A stretch of 64,000 nt of DNA from Legionella shakespearei DSM 23087 (GCF_000373765.1 NZ_KB892381.1:113321-177320); one strand, 5' to 3'. Positions 9,801 to 18,226 are shown, counted from the stretch's first letter. The notes: generated by a model from the letters alone, not told the origin. Translations and numbers: made by a program.

Positions 9801-11149
9801 ACTTTATTCTTATGAAACTCAATTAAATCATTTGCATTTGCTTTTAATTGTTCATAAGATTTTTGCTCAATCTTGCCAGAAGAAAACTCTTTTTCTAATT
9901 GTTTCAATCCTTCCTTAGTATTTACAACATGCTCAATATATTCTGCTCTTTGATTGAATAATTGTTGTTTTTTACTTGGTTTAAATATTTTAGATGTAAT
10001 ATCTACATAGGCTTGATGTACACTTGAAGCAAATCGGGCTAATAATCCTGGCTTTGTGTCTTTAATATGTGAATTAGCCCTTGATAAGGTACTCTCTAAT
10101 TTTAAAGAGAAATCAAAAACTGATTGAGGCGTTTCAAAAAACAAATTTGAAGTGGGAAGGCTATAGCCGGATTCTTGAAGTGCTCCTCTAAGTTCAGGAC
10201 TAATTCCAGCATTTATAATTTTCATTGTTGCAGTGCAGCAATTCATTTTTAAAGCATGGTATGGCACTACACCATTAGCTATTTCCCCCATCTCTTTAAG
10301 AATCTCTTTATAATCAAGGCTGAATTCTTGTTGATGTTCAGGATCGATTGAAAAGTGAATAATTTCGTCTGGACTTGCTCCGAATTCCACGCCCAAATCA
10401 GAAAGATCTTTACGCAAAGTACTTAGTGCAGCAGACATGCCGGACAGTTTTGATTGCAATTCTTCTATTGAATGGACTTCGTGAACGGCTAGAATTTCCT
10501 GAACTCTTTCTGAGCTTATATAAGATTGTTTTTGTTCTTCAGTTTTTAATTTTTGAAGATGCCCTGATATTTCCTTTACCTGCCATAATAAAAGCTCTTT
10601 TTCTTGCTCAATTGATTTCAACTGCTCCATTTTTTCTTTGGAGATTTTAATCTGTTCTTCAGTAAGACCAGCAAGATGTTGAATGTATTCTATTCCTGAT
10701 GAACCTTTTATTTTTCCTATTAGACCATGCCATTCTGTTTCCTGATTTCCTAATATTTGTTTCCCTTTTTCTGAATATTGTTGAGGGATACCTTGTCCTT
10801 CTTCGATACGGTCTTTTGTCAAATCGAGCATTCGATGGTGTTCAGTTGTTTTTTTTGTGCTCACATCCCCCCAAAAACTGAAGTACACCTTGAAACAAGG
10901 TACTTCTACTGCTTCATAAAAGGGTTCTTTATCAATAGGGCGAGTGATTAGAGTTGTTGTCTCCTGGACTAAAAGTTTGTTATTTTTATTAACTTCCTTG
11001 ATAAGTTGTCTGTTTTCTTCAGAGACAGGAATTACTAATTCAGCTGCACTATGTCCCGGGCTTCCCCCAAACAGCGTCCTGTTAATTGATTTTGAATAGC
11101 TGCCTTCTTTATAACCGGCATTCCAGGCTAATACTCTAAAATGAAACAT
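6860..11149 (-). CDS. Giant coiled-coil protein with two papain-like (NlpC/P60, YiiX-type) modules; putative effector
   Basis: A 1429-residue protein without signal peptide. N-terminal module: GGSPGHSA (His33), SFWG (about 91) and KMNCCTAT (Cys304/305), the His-before-Cys order of circularly permuted papain-like folds. C-terminal module: GDLVM (about 1010), KYGHAAQVY (His1044) and MICSEFVAKS (Cys1185), the YiiX/YebB pattern, followed by VPPQRLIDLL. Between them lie about 650 residues of charged, helix-rich coiled coil. Such folds include cysteine peptidases, amidases and acyltransferases. I recognise no named homologue. Length, lack of secretion signal and neighbours suggest a host-directed type IV substrate (inference). 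Start ATG 11149 has an AGGT ribosome site and a TATAAT at 11189-11184. It is AT-richer than the neighbouring housekeeping genes. Confidence 0.8.
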   Translation of the reverse strand: MFHFRVLAWNAGYKEGSYSKSINRTLFGGSPGHSAAELVIPVSEENRQLIKEVNKNNKLLVQETTTLITRPIDKEPFYEAVEVPCFKVYFSFWGDVSTKKTTEHHRMLDLTKDRIEEGQGIPQQYSEKGKQILGNQETEWHGLIGKIKGSSGIEYIQHLAGLTEEQIKISKEKMEQLKSIEQEKELLLWQVKEISGHLQKLKTEEQKQSYISSERVQEILAVHEVHSIEELQSKLSGMSAALSTLRKDLSDLGVEFGASPDEIIHFSIDPEHQQEFSLDYKEILKEMGEIANGVVPYHALKMNCCTATMKIINAGISPELRGALQESGYSLPTSNLFFETPQSVFDFSLKLESTLSRANSHIKDTKPGLLARFASSVHQAYVDITSKIFKPSKKQQLFNQRAEYIEHVVNTKEGLKQLEKEFSSGKIEQKSYEQLKANANDLIEFHKNKVIDTEKILLAEGYIERTSDYDSQIKEFLETLPYAQYEAITKLESDTQIIDVIDKISSHIYSNLKGQEIYGDISQKDITKAVASHFEKTVNNHRIALEKFDYESAKNIENSKKLTVNIQQTLNREIQPEKIMVDRDVANLFLESYEKNLESLKRKAQTYERNLQKQKDPASKTAETMQRLLSETQASILVQEEAIEKIKNGHEDRIEIVFPPISKIKDMSLHQMQAYSSLLATKPDTKNAAGDLGAELYKNIRIVNKLQEKIVESTSKIKPDYYDFNTIEQIRSSFTGGPFAKQTSEIILEKLAQNLIEDLDKQALKVPLTTDARNAIISYLNFKKYIETEGSKISNASKLSDILSHQDPEQLKQVLDDHDKVMRFSQRSQRSNQPSLISKHLTHEEHRFIYLYHKIVTSKDECSHQERVELSMMIEKNIGNMDLNKRVGLFEKEKHPLIEKYQLTIPDMKYLMFKTKLFKLNDALLDKSEKALEVMEKGEALDLESQLTLFELGRLDDLAKLKPILDNLDSLGLIESSSKLKKLHEQATHAAEIIGKIEEKIADEPMLESGDLVMNHSKKSLALKNKSADREVALTHTFISKYGHAAQVYIDPETNKPTFSHIWGEHQTDRVKVVDIAISDTFRVDVTRLISPEMQEKLENHYKAKGLDWKEEVRKQFKENAQRLLVESKERFEGVKNDKAARFQAGWANFGLYGGHHDKDAVDRREVHDAMYGKGEYQIKDKMICSEFVAKSVVAAIYETNESLHEQMVKEGVIESSDNIIRIPLERERLERVPPQRLIDLLKKEGCLEQVNQSSFLKKLVNQKQLYDKVELKSVKSPGVIFYEQLLELAHTTPNKQEFISQATEACKTYAEDEHLDIEFENPGMQAYLEKSFSFVHDRIHDNPNCVVKFFRSLANRLGFESEAKEKIKSTVSELEKIQNESILDNYRSKTDKTVERFSSIKERNKSIVLEQEEPLQEQISTTSLPSSI

Positions 11150-11252
11150 ATGTTACCTATAAATTCACTATGCCTTTTAGTAAATTATAGTGCAACTTTA
11201 TCTTAAATTGAGCTTATTGGTTTTTTTTGTGGTGTCGTTTAGAGCAAATTAA

Positions 11253-13043
11253 TTAACTGCTTTGCAGAATTCGCTCCAACTCTCCCTTGGCCTGACGGGC
11301 GAAATTGATCAAGTCTGTTTCTTTTTCAAAAAACTCGAATGATTGATACAGTGAGGCTTCGTCGTGTTTCTGGAAGGCTTGGGCTTTTTTCTCAATGTCT
11401 TCTGGCTTGTAATTCAGGAATTTCAATACTTCCTTAGTCATAGTCAGGGATGAATCAAATAATTCCCGTTTGAAATAATCCACTCCAGCTCTGTGTAGTT
11501 CATAAGCGTGGCGGCGGTTTCGTGCTCTGGCGAAAATTTTGAGATGAGGAAACTCCTGCTTGGCCAATTTTACTATGGCGAGATTCACATCAGCATTTCC
11601 TACGGTGACAATCAACAATTTGGCATGATCTGCGCCAGCACTTTTCAGAAGGTCAAGACGGTTAGCATCCCCAAAGTACCCTTTGTAACCGAATTTTCTC
11701 AACAGTTCGATTTGCTCCGGATTTTTTTCCAGAACAGTTACTTTTACATGTTCGCCATTTAAAAAGCGGCCAATGATTTGGCCAAAACGACCGTATCCGG
11801 CGAGAATGATTCCATTCTTTTCATTAATGGCATCATAGTTGTGTTTGGGGAGCATGCTCATTAATTTGGGCACCACAAATTTATGGTAGAGGAGCATTAA
11901 AAAGGGAGTCGCAAGCATGGACAAGGCAACTACCAAAGTAAAAAATGCGCGCGTATCTGCCGAAATCACCCTGGATTCACTGGCATATTGAAAAAGTACA
12001 AAAGCGAATTCGCCCCCCTGAGAGAGACCTAAGGCAAAACCAATGGTCTGGATATTGGTTAGCGAAAAAGAACGGCCCAGGCAGAATAAAATAGCTGCCT
12101 TGCAGAGCATTAATCCTAAAACCGCAGCAATAATGAGTGTCATCTGTTGCGACAACAGATTAAAATTCATGCCCATGCCTACGGAAATAAAAAATAAGCC
12201 GAGCAATAATCCTTTGAAGGGTTGAATGTCTGCCTCAACAGTCCGTTTGTATTGTGAGTTTGCCAGCACTACACCCGCGATAAACGCGCCAAGTGCCGGC
12301 GAGACGCCTATGGATTCCATGAGTAAGGTAATTCCGACAACCAAAGCCAGGGAAAAGGCGGTAAATACTTCAGGTAAATTGGTTTTGGCAATAATTAAAA
12401 ACAAATGACGAGACAAATAATGTCCGGTCAAGATGACAGCGCCTATAACGCCGGTGACCAGCAAGGCATGCATCCATTTAGGCATGTGATCGGTAAAGAC
12501 AGCCTCATGTGTATTGATAACGCCTGCATGTTGTGCCAGAAGTGGCATGATGATCAGAATCGGGATAACGGCGATATCCTGAAATAACAAGACCGCAAAG
12601 GAAGTTTCACCCTCTGCGGTTTTCAACAGGTTTTTTTCCTGCAGCATTTGCAGAACCAGCGCGGTGGAAGACAAGGCCAGGGACATGCTGATGGCAAAGC
12701 TGGCTCGCCAGTCGTAGCCCATTAATACCCCAATTGCGGTCAGTGCCGCTGTAGTAAGGATAACCTGAAGACCGCCAAGGCCAACGATTAATTTTCGGAG
12801 CTTCCAGAGCATGGCTGGTTCCAGTTCCAAACCAATTAAAAACAGCATCATCACCACGCCAAATTCAGCAAAATGCATGATTTGTTCGGCATTGCCAATC
12901 AGTTTAAAGCCAAAGGGGCCAATCAGTATTCCCACCACAAGATAGCCCAGCACCGATCCCAGTTTAAAGCGGCTGGCTAACGGAACCATGATACTTGCTG
13001 CTGCAAGAAAGATAAAAACATTTAAAAGCAGGTGTTCATTCAT
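11253..13043 (-). CDS. Kef-type monovalent cation:proton antiporter (CPA2) with RCK domain
   Basis: A 596-residue inner-membrane transporter. Residues 1 to about 385 hold some 12 hydrophobic segments of the Na+/H+ exchanger fold, with conserved blocks FLIGLELEP and SPALGAFIAGVVLA. Residues from about 410 form a cytoplasmic Rossmann RCK_N domain (GYGRFGQIIGR, then VLEKNPEQI and YFGDANRLDLL). The family includes KefB/KefC, potassium efflux systems gated by NAD(H) and glutathione adducts; glutathione gating here is not shown. Transcribed with, and 23 bp after, the ychJ-like gene on the minus strand, so probably co-transcribed. Confidence 0.92.
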   Translation of the reverse strand: MNEHLLLNVFIFLAAASIMVPLASRFKLGSVLGYLVVGILIGPFGFKLIGNAEQIMHFAEFGVVMMLFLIGLELEPAMLWKLRKLIVGLGGLQVILTTAALTAIGVLMGYDWRASFAISMSLALSSTALVLQMLQEKNLLKTAEGETSFAVLLFQDIAVIPILIIMPLLAQHAGVINTHEAVFTDHMPKWMHALLVTGVIGAVILTGHYLSRHLFLIIAKTNLPEVFTAFSLALVVGITLLMESIGVSPALGAFIAGVVLANSQYKRTVEADIQPFKGLLLGLFFISVGMGMNFNLLSQQMTLIIAAVLGLMLCKAAILFCLGRSFSLTNIQTIGFALGLSQGGEFAFVLFQYASESRVISADTRAFFTLVVALSMLATPFLMLLYHKFVVPKLMSMLPKHNYDAINEKNGIILAGYGRFGQIIGRFLNGEHVKVTVLEKNPEQIELLRKFGYKGYFGDANRLDLLKSAGADHAKLLIVTVGNADVNLAIVKLAKQEFPHLKIFARARNRRHAYELHRAGVDYFKRELFDSSLTMTKEVLKFLNYKPEDIEKKAQAFQKHDEASLYQSFEFFEKETDLINFARQAKGELERILQSS

Positions 13044-13066
13044 GATGCAAACCCAATGACGATGTA

Positions 13067-13546
13067 TTATTTTTCGTGACAGTTTTTAAATTTTTTACCA
13101 CTGCCACAGGGGCAGGAACTGTTACGGGCGATTTTTTGTTTGTAATTCTTTCCGGGTATTTGTCTGTTTACCCCGTCAACATAAAACCAGGTGTCCTGTT
13201 CTTTATGAAATTCGCTGAGTTCATGAATTTCCTGCACCTGGTTACGGTCAAGAAAGGTAGCTCTAAACTCTACAAAGCCCTTGGCAGGTGTTTCCTGATA
13301 AGATTGGATTACTTTCAAACCAAGCCAGACCAGTCGTTCGGCCCAGGTTTTTGCTTCTGGCTGATTGAAGCCAAGCAGCGCTTTTCCTTTCATGGTACTG
13401 GTAATATACTCAATTTTGGCTAAACTGTATGCAGTATATCTTGAACGCATCAATTGCTCAGGTGTTTGTGGTTTTTGCGCTTTATCCAGGTATAATCCAC
13501 AACAGTGTTCGTAAGCGTTTTGTGAACCACAGGGACAAAGTAACAT
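13067..13546 (-). CDS. ychJ: YchJ-family protein with two SEC-C motifs
   Basis: A 159-residue protein with zinc-binding SEC-C-like motifs at both ends: LCPCGSQNAYEHCC at residues 3-16 and CPCGSGKKFKNCHEK at the C-terminus. The middle (about 30-130) is the NTF2-like YchJ domain, with LMRSRYTAY and FVEFRATF. Length fits the family. Function is unknown; the C-terminal motif resembles the SecA metal-binding tail. It sits upstream of the Kef-type antiporter on the same strand, with the GST-like gene diverging on the other side. Confidence 0.93.
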   Translation of the reverse strand: MLLCPCGSQNAYEHCCGLYLDKAQKPQTPEQLMRSRYTAYSLAKIEYITSTMKGKALLGFNQPEAKTWAERLVWLGLKVIQSYQETPAKGFVEFRATFLDRNQVQEIHELSEFHKEQDTWFYVDGVNRQIPGKNYKQKIARNSSCPCGSGKKFKNCHEK

Positions 13547-13625
13547 AGGCTGCCTGTCAATGATTTAAGTCTATTGGATTATACTCAAGATGCCTGAAAG
13601 TTCAATCTTTGGGAAGGGACCCACC

Positions 13626-14345
13626 ATGATGACATTATTTCAGTTTTACCGAATTTGGGGATTACCGAATGCCAGTCCTTTTTGTATGAAACTGGAAACC
13701 TATTTACGTATGGCAAAACTGCCTTATGAAAACAAATTTGTTAATGATCCGCGGAAAAGCCCTAAAGGAAAATTGCCTTGCCTTAAGATAGATGGGGTGC
13801 TGTATCCTGACAGTGAGTTCATTATTGATGCCTTAAAAAAACGCTTTGGTGATGAACTGGATAAAGACTTATCACCAGAAAAAAAAGCTATAGCTCAATT
13901 GGTTGATCTTGCCTGTTGCGAGCGTTTGTATTGGGTTTTGGTTTATCTGCGTTGGCAGGAACACTCCGGTTGGATGCACCTTAAAAAAACCATGTTTGGC
14001 AAATTGCCCTTTGTTTCCCGATTATTGATACCCAATATGGTGCGCAAACAGACTATTAAAGCGTTGTATTGTCAGGGAATAGGGCGGCACAGTATGCTGG
14101 AAGTAGTTGCATTAGGCATCAAAACCCTGGATAGCCTGGCCGTTATTTTAGGAGACAAACATTATATTCTGGAGGATAAGCCAACCAGTATTGACGCTAC
14201 TGCTTTTGCCTTTTTAGCGAATGTCATCTGGTCTCCTGGAACGAATCTTTTGCAAGAACACGCGTTGAAATTACCCAATGTAGTCGCTTATTGTAATCGG
14301 ATGTGGGATGAATATTATCCGGATATGGTGAAGCCTGAATCCTGA
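13626..14345 (+). CDS. Glutathione S-transferase family protein (metaxin/Fax-like)
   Basis: A 239-residue protein with a thioredoxin-like N-terminal half (LFQFYRIWGLPNASPFC, then GKLPCLKIDG and a PDSEFII block) and an all-helical C-terminal half ending SIDATAFAFLANVI. This is the GST_N_4/GST_C_6 architecture seen in metaxin/failed-axon-connection relatives. Cytoplasmic; substrate unknown. The frame opens at 13590, but a TATACT -10 at 13580-13585 puts the transcript start near 13592. A strong GGGAAGGGA ribosome site precedes the ATG at 13626, which I therefore choose. Confidence 0.88.
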   Translation: MMTLFQFYRIWGLPNASPFCMKLETYLRMAKLPYENKFVNDPRKSPKGKLPCLKIDGVLYPDSEFIIDALKKRFGDELDKDLSPEKKAIAQLVDLACCERLYWVLVYLRWQEHSGWMHLKKTMFGKLPFVSRLLIPNMVRKQTIKALYCQGIGRHSMLEVVALGIKTLDSLAVILGDKHYILEDKPTSIDATAFAFLANVIWSPGTNLLQEHALKLPNVVAYCNRMWDEYYPDMVKPES

Positions 14346-14389
14346 TCCGATACGTATCGTCTTCCAATCCATCCTGTCACCCGGATCCC

Positions 14390-14491
14390 CGTCGTCCTGA
14401 GCGCGTCTTTTGGCGCGAAGGATCTCCCGAACGAAGCATGGTGCCAATATTTGGAGATCCTTCGCGCCAAAAGACGCGCTCAGGACGACGT
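14390..14491. repeat. Palindromic repeat family C, copy 1 (full length)
   Basis: Near-perfect inverted repeat with arms of about 40 bp built on CGTCGTCCTGAGCGCGTC and its complement; the inner halves contain GGATCTCC and GGAGATCC around a short variable loop. It lies after the GST-like gene. The stretch 14341-14433 is also partly repeated in direct orientation at 14653-14740. Confidence 0.9.
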
Positions 14492-14536
14492 AGATCGGAG
14501 TAATACAATGATGTGAAAAGAGCCAGTTGCAGAGTT

Positions 14537-14624
14537 CCGCCGTCCCGCGGCTCGTCCGCGGGATCCAGGAATGTCACTCTGAGCTTAGATCTCTGGATCC
14601 CGCGGACAAGCCGCGGGACGGCGG
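14537..14624. repeat. Palindromic repeat family E, copy 1
   Basis: Inverted repeat: CCGCCGTCCCGCGG on the left and CCGCGGGACGGCGG on the right, with arms extending to GGATCC around a 30-bp loop. It lies inside the 500-bp gene-free spacer 14346-14846, between two family C copies. Confidence 0.88.
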
Positions 14625-14701
14625 AGTAGTGCTTAACTTGATGGCAGTGAATCCTGATCCTACTCCGCATCGTCTTCCAATCCATCCTGTCACCCAGATC
14701 T

Positions 14702-14775
14702 ACGTCGTCCTGAGCGCGTCTTTTTGCGCGAAGGATCTCCAAATATTGGCACCATGCCGCGCTCAGGACGACGTA
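14702..14775. repeat. Family C repeat, copy 2 (truncated right arm)
   Basis: The left arm and central loop are intact, but the right arm has lost its inner part, going directly from ATGCC to GCGCTCAGGACG. The sequence just upstream (14653-14701) repeats 14341-14389, so the spacer contains a direct duplication of gene-flank plus repeat. Confidence 0.85.
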
Positions 14776-14846
14776 GAGCGTTTCATACATACATTTTCCA
14801 CAGATAATTTGATACACTGTTCTCAATCTTCACAGCAGAGTGACTA

Positions 14847-15713
14847 ATGAACTCGTATTTATTGACGCAAAGCATTGAGCAGATTGATCAACAGAATAGT
14901 ATCCATGATTTGGAATCGGGTAAAATCCTGTTTTTCCCGGGGCACTATTTTGGTTCAGTTGATTCGTCTTTAATGTCCGAATCCATTTTGCACAAAACGC
15001 ATAAAAATGTCAGTTATGATTACAAACGCAGCAAACTGGGTGTCTACAATCAAGCCATTGCTGGCCTTGATGGGCAATTGACCCAATTAATGAGCAGTTA
15101 TGCTGAATTTGCTTTGCAATTAATCCAGAGCGCGTTGCCTTCCTATGTTCCGCATCTGCAATGGGGAAGAACCAGTTACAGGCCCGCACAAATCAATGAG
15201 CGGGCTACATCAAGACGCAAAGATGATACGCGCCTTCATGTGGATTCCTTCTCTGCAAGCCCGGTCAATGGTTTACGCATTTTACGAGTATTCTGTAACA
15301 TTAATCCTAATCAGGAACCGAGAGTCTGGCATGTTGGGGAACCTTTTACCGAGGTATTGAATCAATTTGCCCCTAGAATAAGATCTTATAGCAAACTGAC
15401 GGCACGCGTGTTGAAACTGGTTAAAACGACCAAGACTCTGCGTTCCCCTTATGATCATTACATGCTGCATTTGCACGATAAAATGAAAAGGGATGATCAT
15501 TATCAGGCCAAAGCGAATAAAATCCGGATTGATTTCCCCTCACAAAGCACCTGGATAGTGTTTACCGATCATGTGTCCCACGCTGCATTGAGCGGACAAT
15601 ATCTTTTGGAGCAAACCTTTTATCTGCCTGTGAATAAAATGGCAAATCCGGAGGTTTCACCCTTGTGCGAGTGGCAGAAATTCAGGCCTGAATTGGAGTG
15701 CAAACAAGGTTAA
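14847..15713 (+). CDS. kdoO: Kdo hydroxylase family protein
   Basis: A 288-residue protein matching the Fe(II)/2-oxoglutarate-dependent 3-deoxy-D-manno-oct-2-ulosonic acid 3-hydroxylases, which modify the outer Kdo of lipopolysaccharide. The iron-binding HxD motif is in TRLHVDSF (about residues 128-133) and the distal His in FTDHVSHAAL (about 237-240), with a following segment QTFYLPV typical of the family's C-terminus. FFPGHYFG near residue 29 is also characteristic. The ATG at 14847 gives the expected length; its ribosome site is weak. It stands alone between two repeat-filled spacers. Confidence 0.87.
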   Translation: MNSYLLTQSIEQIDQQNSIHDLESGKILFFPGHYFGSVDSSLMSESILHKTHKNVSYDYKRSKLGVYNQAIAGLDGQLTQLMSSYAEFALQLIQSALPSYVPHLQWGRTSYRPAQINERATSRRKDDTRLHVDSFSASPVNGLRILRVFCNINPNQEPRVWHVGEPFTEVLNQFAPRIRSYSKLTARVLKLVKTTKTLRSPYDHYMLHLHDKMKRDDHYQAKANKIRIDFPSQSTWIVFTDHVSHAALSGQYLLEQTFYLPVNKMANPEVSPLCEWQKFRPELECKQG

Positions 15714-15812
15714 GTGTATTGAACATGGCAGTTTGTCGCTCGGTTTTCACGTTGTCCTGAGCTGATGTATCCCCACGAAAATGATTTATTTATGAGCACT
15801 ACATTACCTAAA

Positions 15813-15927
15813 GAAAACCGAGCCGCGACCGTAAGGGAGCGGAAATTTTGGATGTACACCTAATGAGTAATCAATAATGGAGTGCATCGAACTGTTCCGC
15901 TCCCTTACGGTCGCGGCTCGGTTTTTG
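15813..15927. repeat. Palindromic repeat family A, copy 2
   Basis: Two family A arms in inverted orientation, 15813-15843 and 15895-15926, arranged outward compared with copy 1, plus a fragment of a third arm at 15737-15748. The spacer 15714-16086 holds only this and the family B copy at 15966-16032; I see no gene in it. Confidence 0.85.
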
Positions 15928-15965
15928 TATTTTTTATTGACGTGGATCGGGGAATGGAAAGAGGT

Positions 15966-16032
15966 GTAGCCCGGTTTGCTTGCAACCGGGGATTGTGCTA
16001 CTTCGATCCCGGCTGCAAGTAGACCGGGCTAC
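15966..16032. repeat. Palindromic repeat family B, copy 2
   Basis: Inverted repeat of GTAGCCCGGTTTGC against GCAAGTAGACCGGGCTAC with a few mismatches. Located between the 3' ends of the convergent kdoO and the 211-residue orphan gene. Confidence 0.88.
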
Positions 16033-16086
16033 AGCAACCGGGACAGCAATTAGATACAGCAGATCGATTTGCGAGAATTTTTTGTT

Positions 16087-16722
16087 TTAGCCTGGGCCTC
16101 TATTGCGATAGCCTTCTTCTCTTTCTATGACCTGACCTACTTTTTTGTCAGTCTCACGCATTTCGCGGATGGCATCTTTAAACTTTCCTTGCCCCAGACA
16201 TTGGACGGATTTTTTGACTCCGGCTTCACTCTTTTCCCTGATCAAGTCAGCAGAATTGGGAGAGTCTTTAGCAAATCCTTTGGATTGCGCATAGCGAACC
16301 GCATCTTCTTTTGAAGTGGTCGCTTTTTCAGATGAAACAGTTACCTTATCAACCACATAGTCTGCTGCTGCTTTGTAAGTTGCTGAAACCGATGCAGCAG
16401 TTGAATTGTATGTCTCCGCTGCTGTTTTCCACAAATCGCTTCCCCAATTCATCCAATTTTCTTTATGCTTTTCATAGGCAGTGGCATTTTCGGCCTTTCG
16501 TCCTGCTTGATCGGAACGTCTGTTCATCGCTTCACGGCTGTAATCAACGCCTTCCTGTCTTTTCTTGCCCCGCAATTCATATTTTTCAGCCATTTGATCC
16601 ATATATGCCTGATGGCTTGCTCTCGTACCAGCTCTATGCACATCTCTTGCCTGATCTCCCTCCAGGAGCGTGCGCCTGCCAGTTGCTGCAATTTTTTCAT
16701 CTCTGGTTCTTCTATCGACCAT
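16087..16722 (-). CDS. Charged hypothetical protein, 211 residues
   Basis: Not recognised. The protein is strongly hydrophilic, with Arg/Lys/Glu-rich ends and an alanine-rich middle (about residues 100-135) with a LEA-like amphipathic helical character. It has no signal peptide or membrane segment. The ATG at 16722 follows a good AGGAG ribosome site, and a TATAAT lies at 16790-16785 on the minus strand, so it is probably a real expressed gene. It stands alone, divergent from the efflux operon. A type IV substrate is possible but unsupported. Confidence 0.65.
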   Translation of the reverse strand: MVDRRTRDEKIAATGRRTLLEGDQARDVHRAGTRASHQAYMDQMAEKYELRGKKRQEGVDYSREAMNRRSDQAGRKAENATAYEKHKENWMNWGSDLWKTAAETYNSTAASVSATYKAAADYVVDKVTVSSEKATTSKEDAVRYAQSKGFAKDSPNSADLIREKSEAGVKKSVQCLGQGKFKDAIREMRETDKKVGQVIEREEGYRNRGPG

Positions 16723-16882
16723 GGCAGTCTCCTGAATTAGTGATAAAATGATGTTGAGTAATAGAGATACTCTGCATTAATTTAATTATAGATCAAAAAT
16801 TAGTCTATGTGATTTTTTTATTAACTCTTGGCTATGCCCTTTACAGGAAACGGAAAGTACGTCATACAAGCAATCTTTTCCT

Positions 16883-16911
16883 TTGCTACTCATCACAAAA
16901 CTCGTTATCAT
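16883..16911 (+). promoter_or_regulatory. Promoter of the RND efflux operon
   Basis: TTGCTA at 16883-16888, a 17-bp spacer, and TATCAT at 16906-16911, about 70 bp before the first efflux gene. No obvious operator palindrome was seen around it. Confidence 0.5.
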
Positions 16912-16981
16912 AAAATGTTAGGGTTTGTCGCCAACAGGCTCATGATTATTTACCTAAATTGATAAAGGATGTCCTTATCTC

Positions 16982-18226
16982 ATGGACGCAAATGACGCAT
17001 CAGATGCTGGAGAAAAGGCATCGATACAGACAAAGCAACAATTAAAAAAGCCATACACTTCAAGTGATTTTTGGCTTATTGTCAGTTTAATTGTCATGGT
17101 GCTCAGCCTCATCTGGTTTTTCTATGCCATGCGCCAGCCAAAGGAAAACAGTCCCAAACCTCTTGCGGTAGTTTCTGCCAAGGCCACAAGCCGTGATGTT
17201 CCTGTGTATCTGTCTGCCCTGGGCAATGTGACGCCAACCTATAAAGTTACCGTCAAAACACAAATTAATGGCATCCTGCAGCAAGTCTTGTTTAAAGAAG
17301 GGCAATTAGTCAAAACCGGTGATTTACTGGCACAAATTGACCCCCGCCCCTATGAAGCCCTGTTGACTCAGTACGAAGGAAATTTAAAAAGGGACAAGGC
17401 GTTACTCGCGAACGCAAAAATTGATTTAAAACGTTACCAAACTCTGTGGCGGCAAGATTCCATAGCCCAGCAGACTTTGGCTACTCAACAAGCCCTGGTC
17501 GAACAATATGAGGGCGCAATCAAAATTGATGAAGGCTTGATTCAAAGCACTAAAGTAAGCCTGATTTATTGCCGCATTATATCCCCCATAGATGGGCGTA
17601 TTGGTCTGCGCCTGGTCGATGCAGGGAATGTGGTTCAAACCGGTGACACTACGGGCTTAGCCGAGATCACGACTTTAAATCCTATTACCGTCATCTTTGC
17701 GCTCCCTGAAGATAATGTACCTCAGATCATACCGCAGGTGTATGCGGACAAGACCCTTGAAGTTCAGGCTTATGACAGACAACAGAACAAATTACTGGCG
17801 ACAGGGACTTTATTAACCATAGACAATCATATTGATCCCAGTACCGGAACAGTAAGGCTCAGAGCTACTTTTGATAATAAGGAAAATACCTTATTTCCTA
17901 ATCAGTTCGTGAATGTAAAGTTATTAGTTCAGACTTTAACTAAGGCAACTCTGGTGCCTACGCAAGCAATCCAGCATCATCTCGCCAGTGATTTTGTCTA
18001 TTTGCTGCGTCCGGATCAAACCGTCACTGTGCAACCTGTAGTTGCAGGACCTGCCAGCGGTAATGAAACGGTAATTATGCAAGGGCTCAAGCCTGGACAG
18101 GAGGTTATTACCGAGGGGACTGATAAACTGAAAGATGGAGCCAAAGTGGAGGTACAGAAACCATCCTCAGCTTTGGTACCAGTCCAGACTTCATTAAAAC
18201 ACTCAGTAACGCGTAGTGTCGTATGA
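16982..18226 (+). CDS. mdtA: RND efflux periplasmic adaptor (MdtA-like)
   Basis: A 414-residue membrane-fusion protein. One N-terminal membrane anchor (about residues 32-50) is followed by a lipoyl/barrel-sandwich half (VKTQINGILQQVLFKEGQLV), an alpha-helical hairpin (about 125-175), the second lipoyl half (ISPIDGRIGLRLVDAGNVV) and beta-barrel and membrane-proximal domains. It joins the inner-membrane pumps to the outer-membrane channel. First gene of a four-gene operon; its stop overlaps the next start by four bases. MdtABC systems export bile salts and some drugs in enterobacteria; substrates here are unknown. Confidence 0.92.
   Translation: MDANDASDAGEKASIQTKQQLKKPYTSSDFWLIVSLIVMVLSLIWFFYAMRQPKENSPKPLAVVSAKATSRDVPVYLSALGNVTPTYKVTVKTQINGILQQVLFKEGQLVKTGDLLAQIDPRPYEALLTQYEGNLKRDKALLANAKIDLKRYQTLWRQDSIAQQTLATQQALVEQYEGAIKIDEGLIQSTKVSLIYCRIISPIDGRIGLRLVDAGNVVQTGDTTGLAEITTLNPITVIFALPEDNVPQIIPQVYADKTLEVQAYDRQQNKLLATGTLLTIDNHIDPSTGTVRLRATFDNKENTLFPNQFVNVKLLVQTLTKATLVPTQAIQHHLASDFVYLLRPDQTVTVQPVVAGPASGNETVIMQGLKPGQEVITEGTDKLKDGAKVEVQKPSSALVPVQTSLKHSVTRSVV

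Noticed and set aside
14377..14826. 149-residue minus-strand ORF and a 106-residue plus-strand ORF
   Set aside because: Both lie fully within family C and E palindromes; the encoded peptides (QDDVD, RRPERVFWREGS patterns) are translations of repeats and recur wherever family C does.
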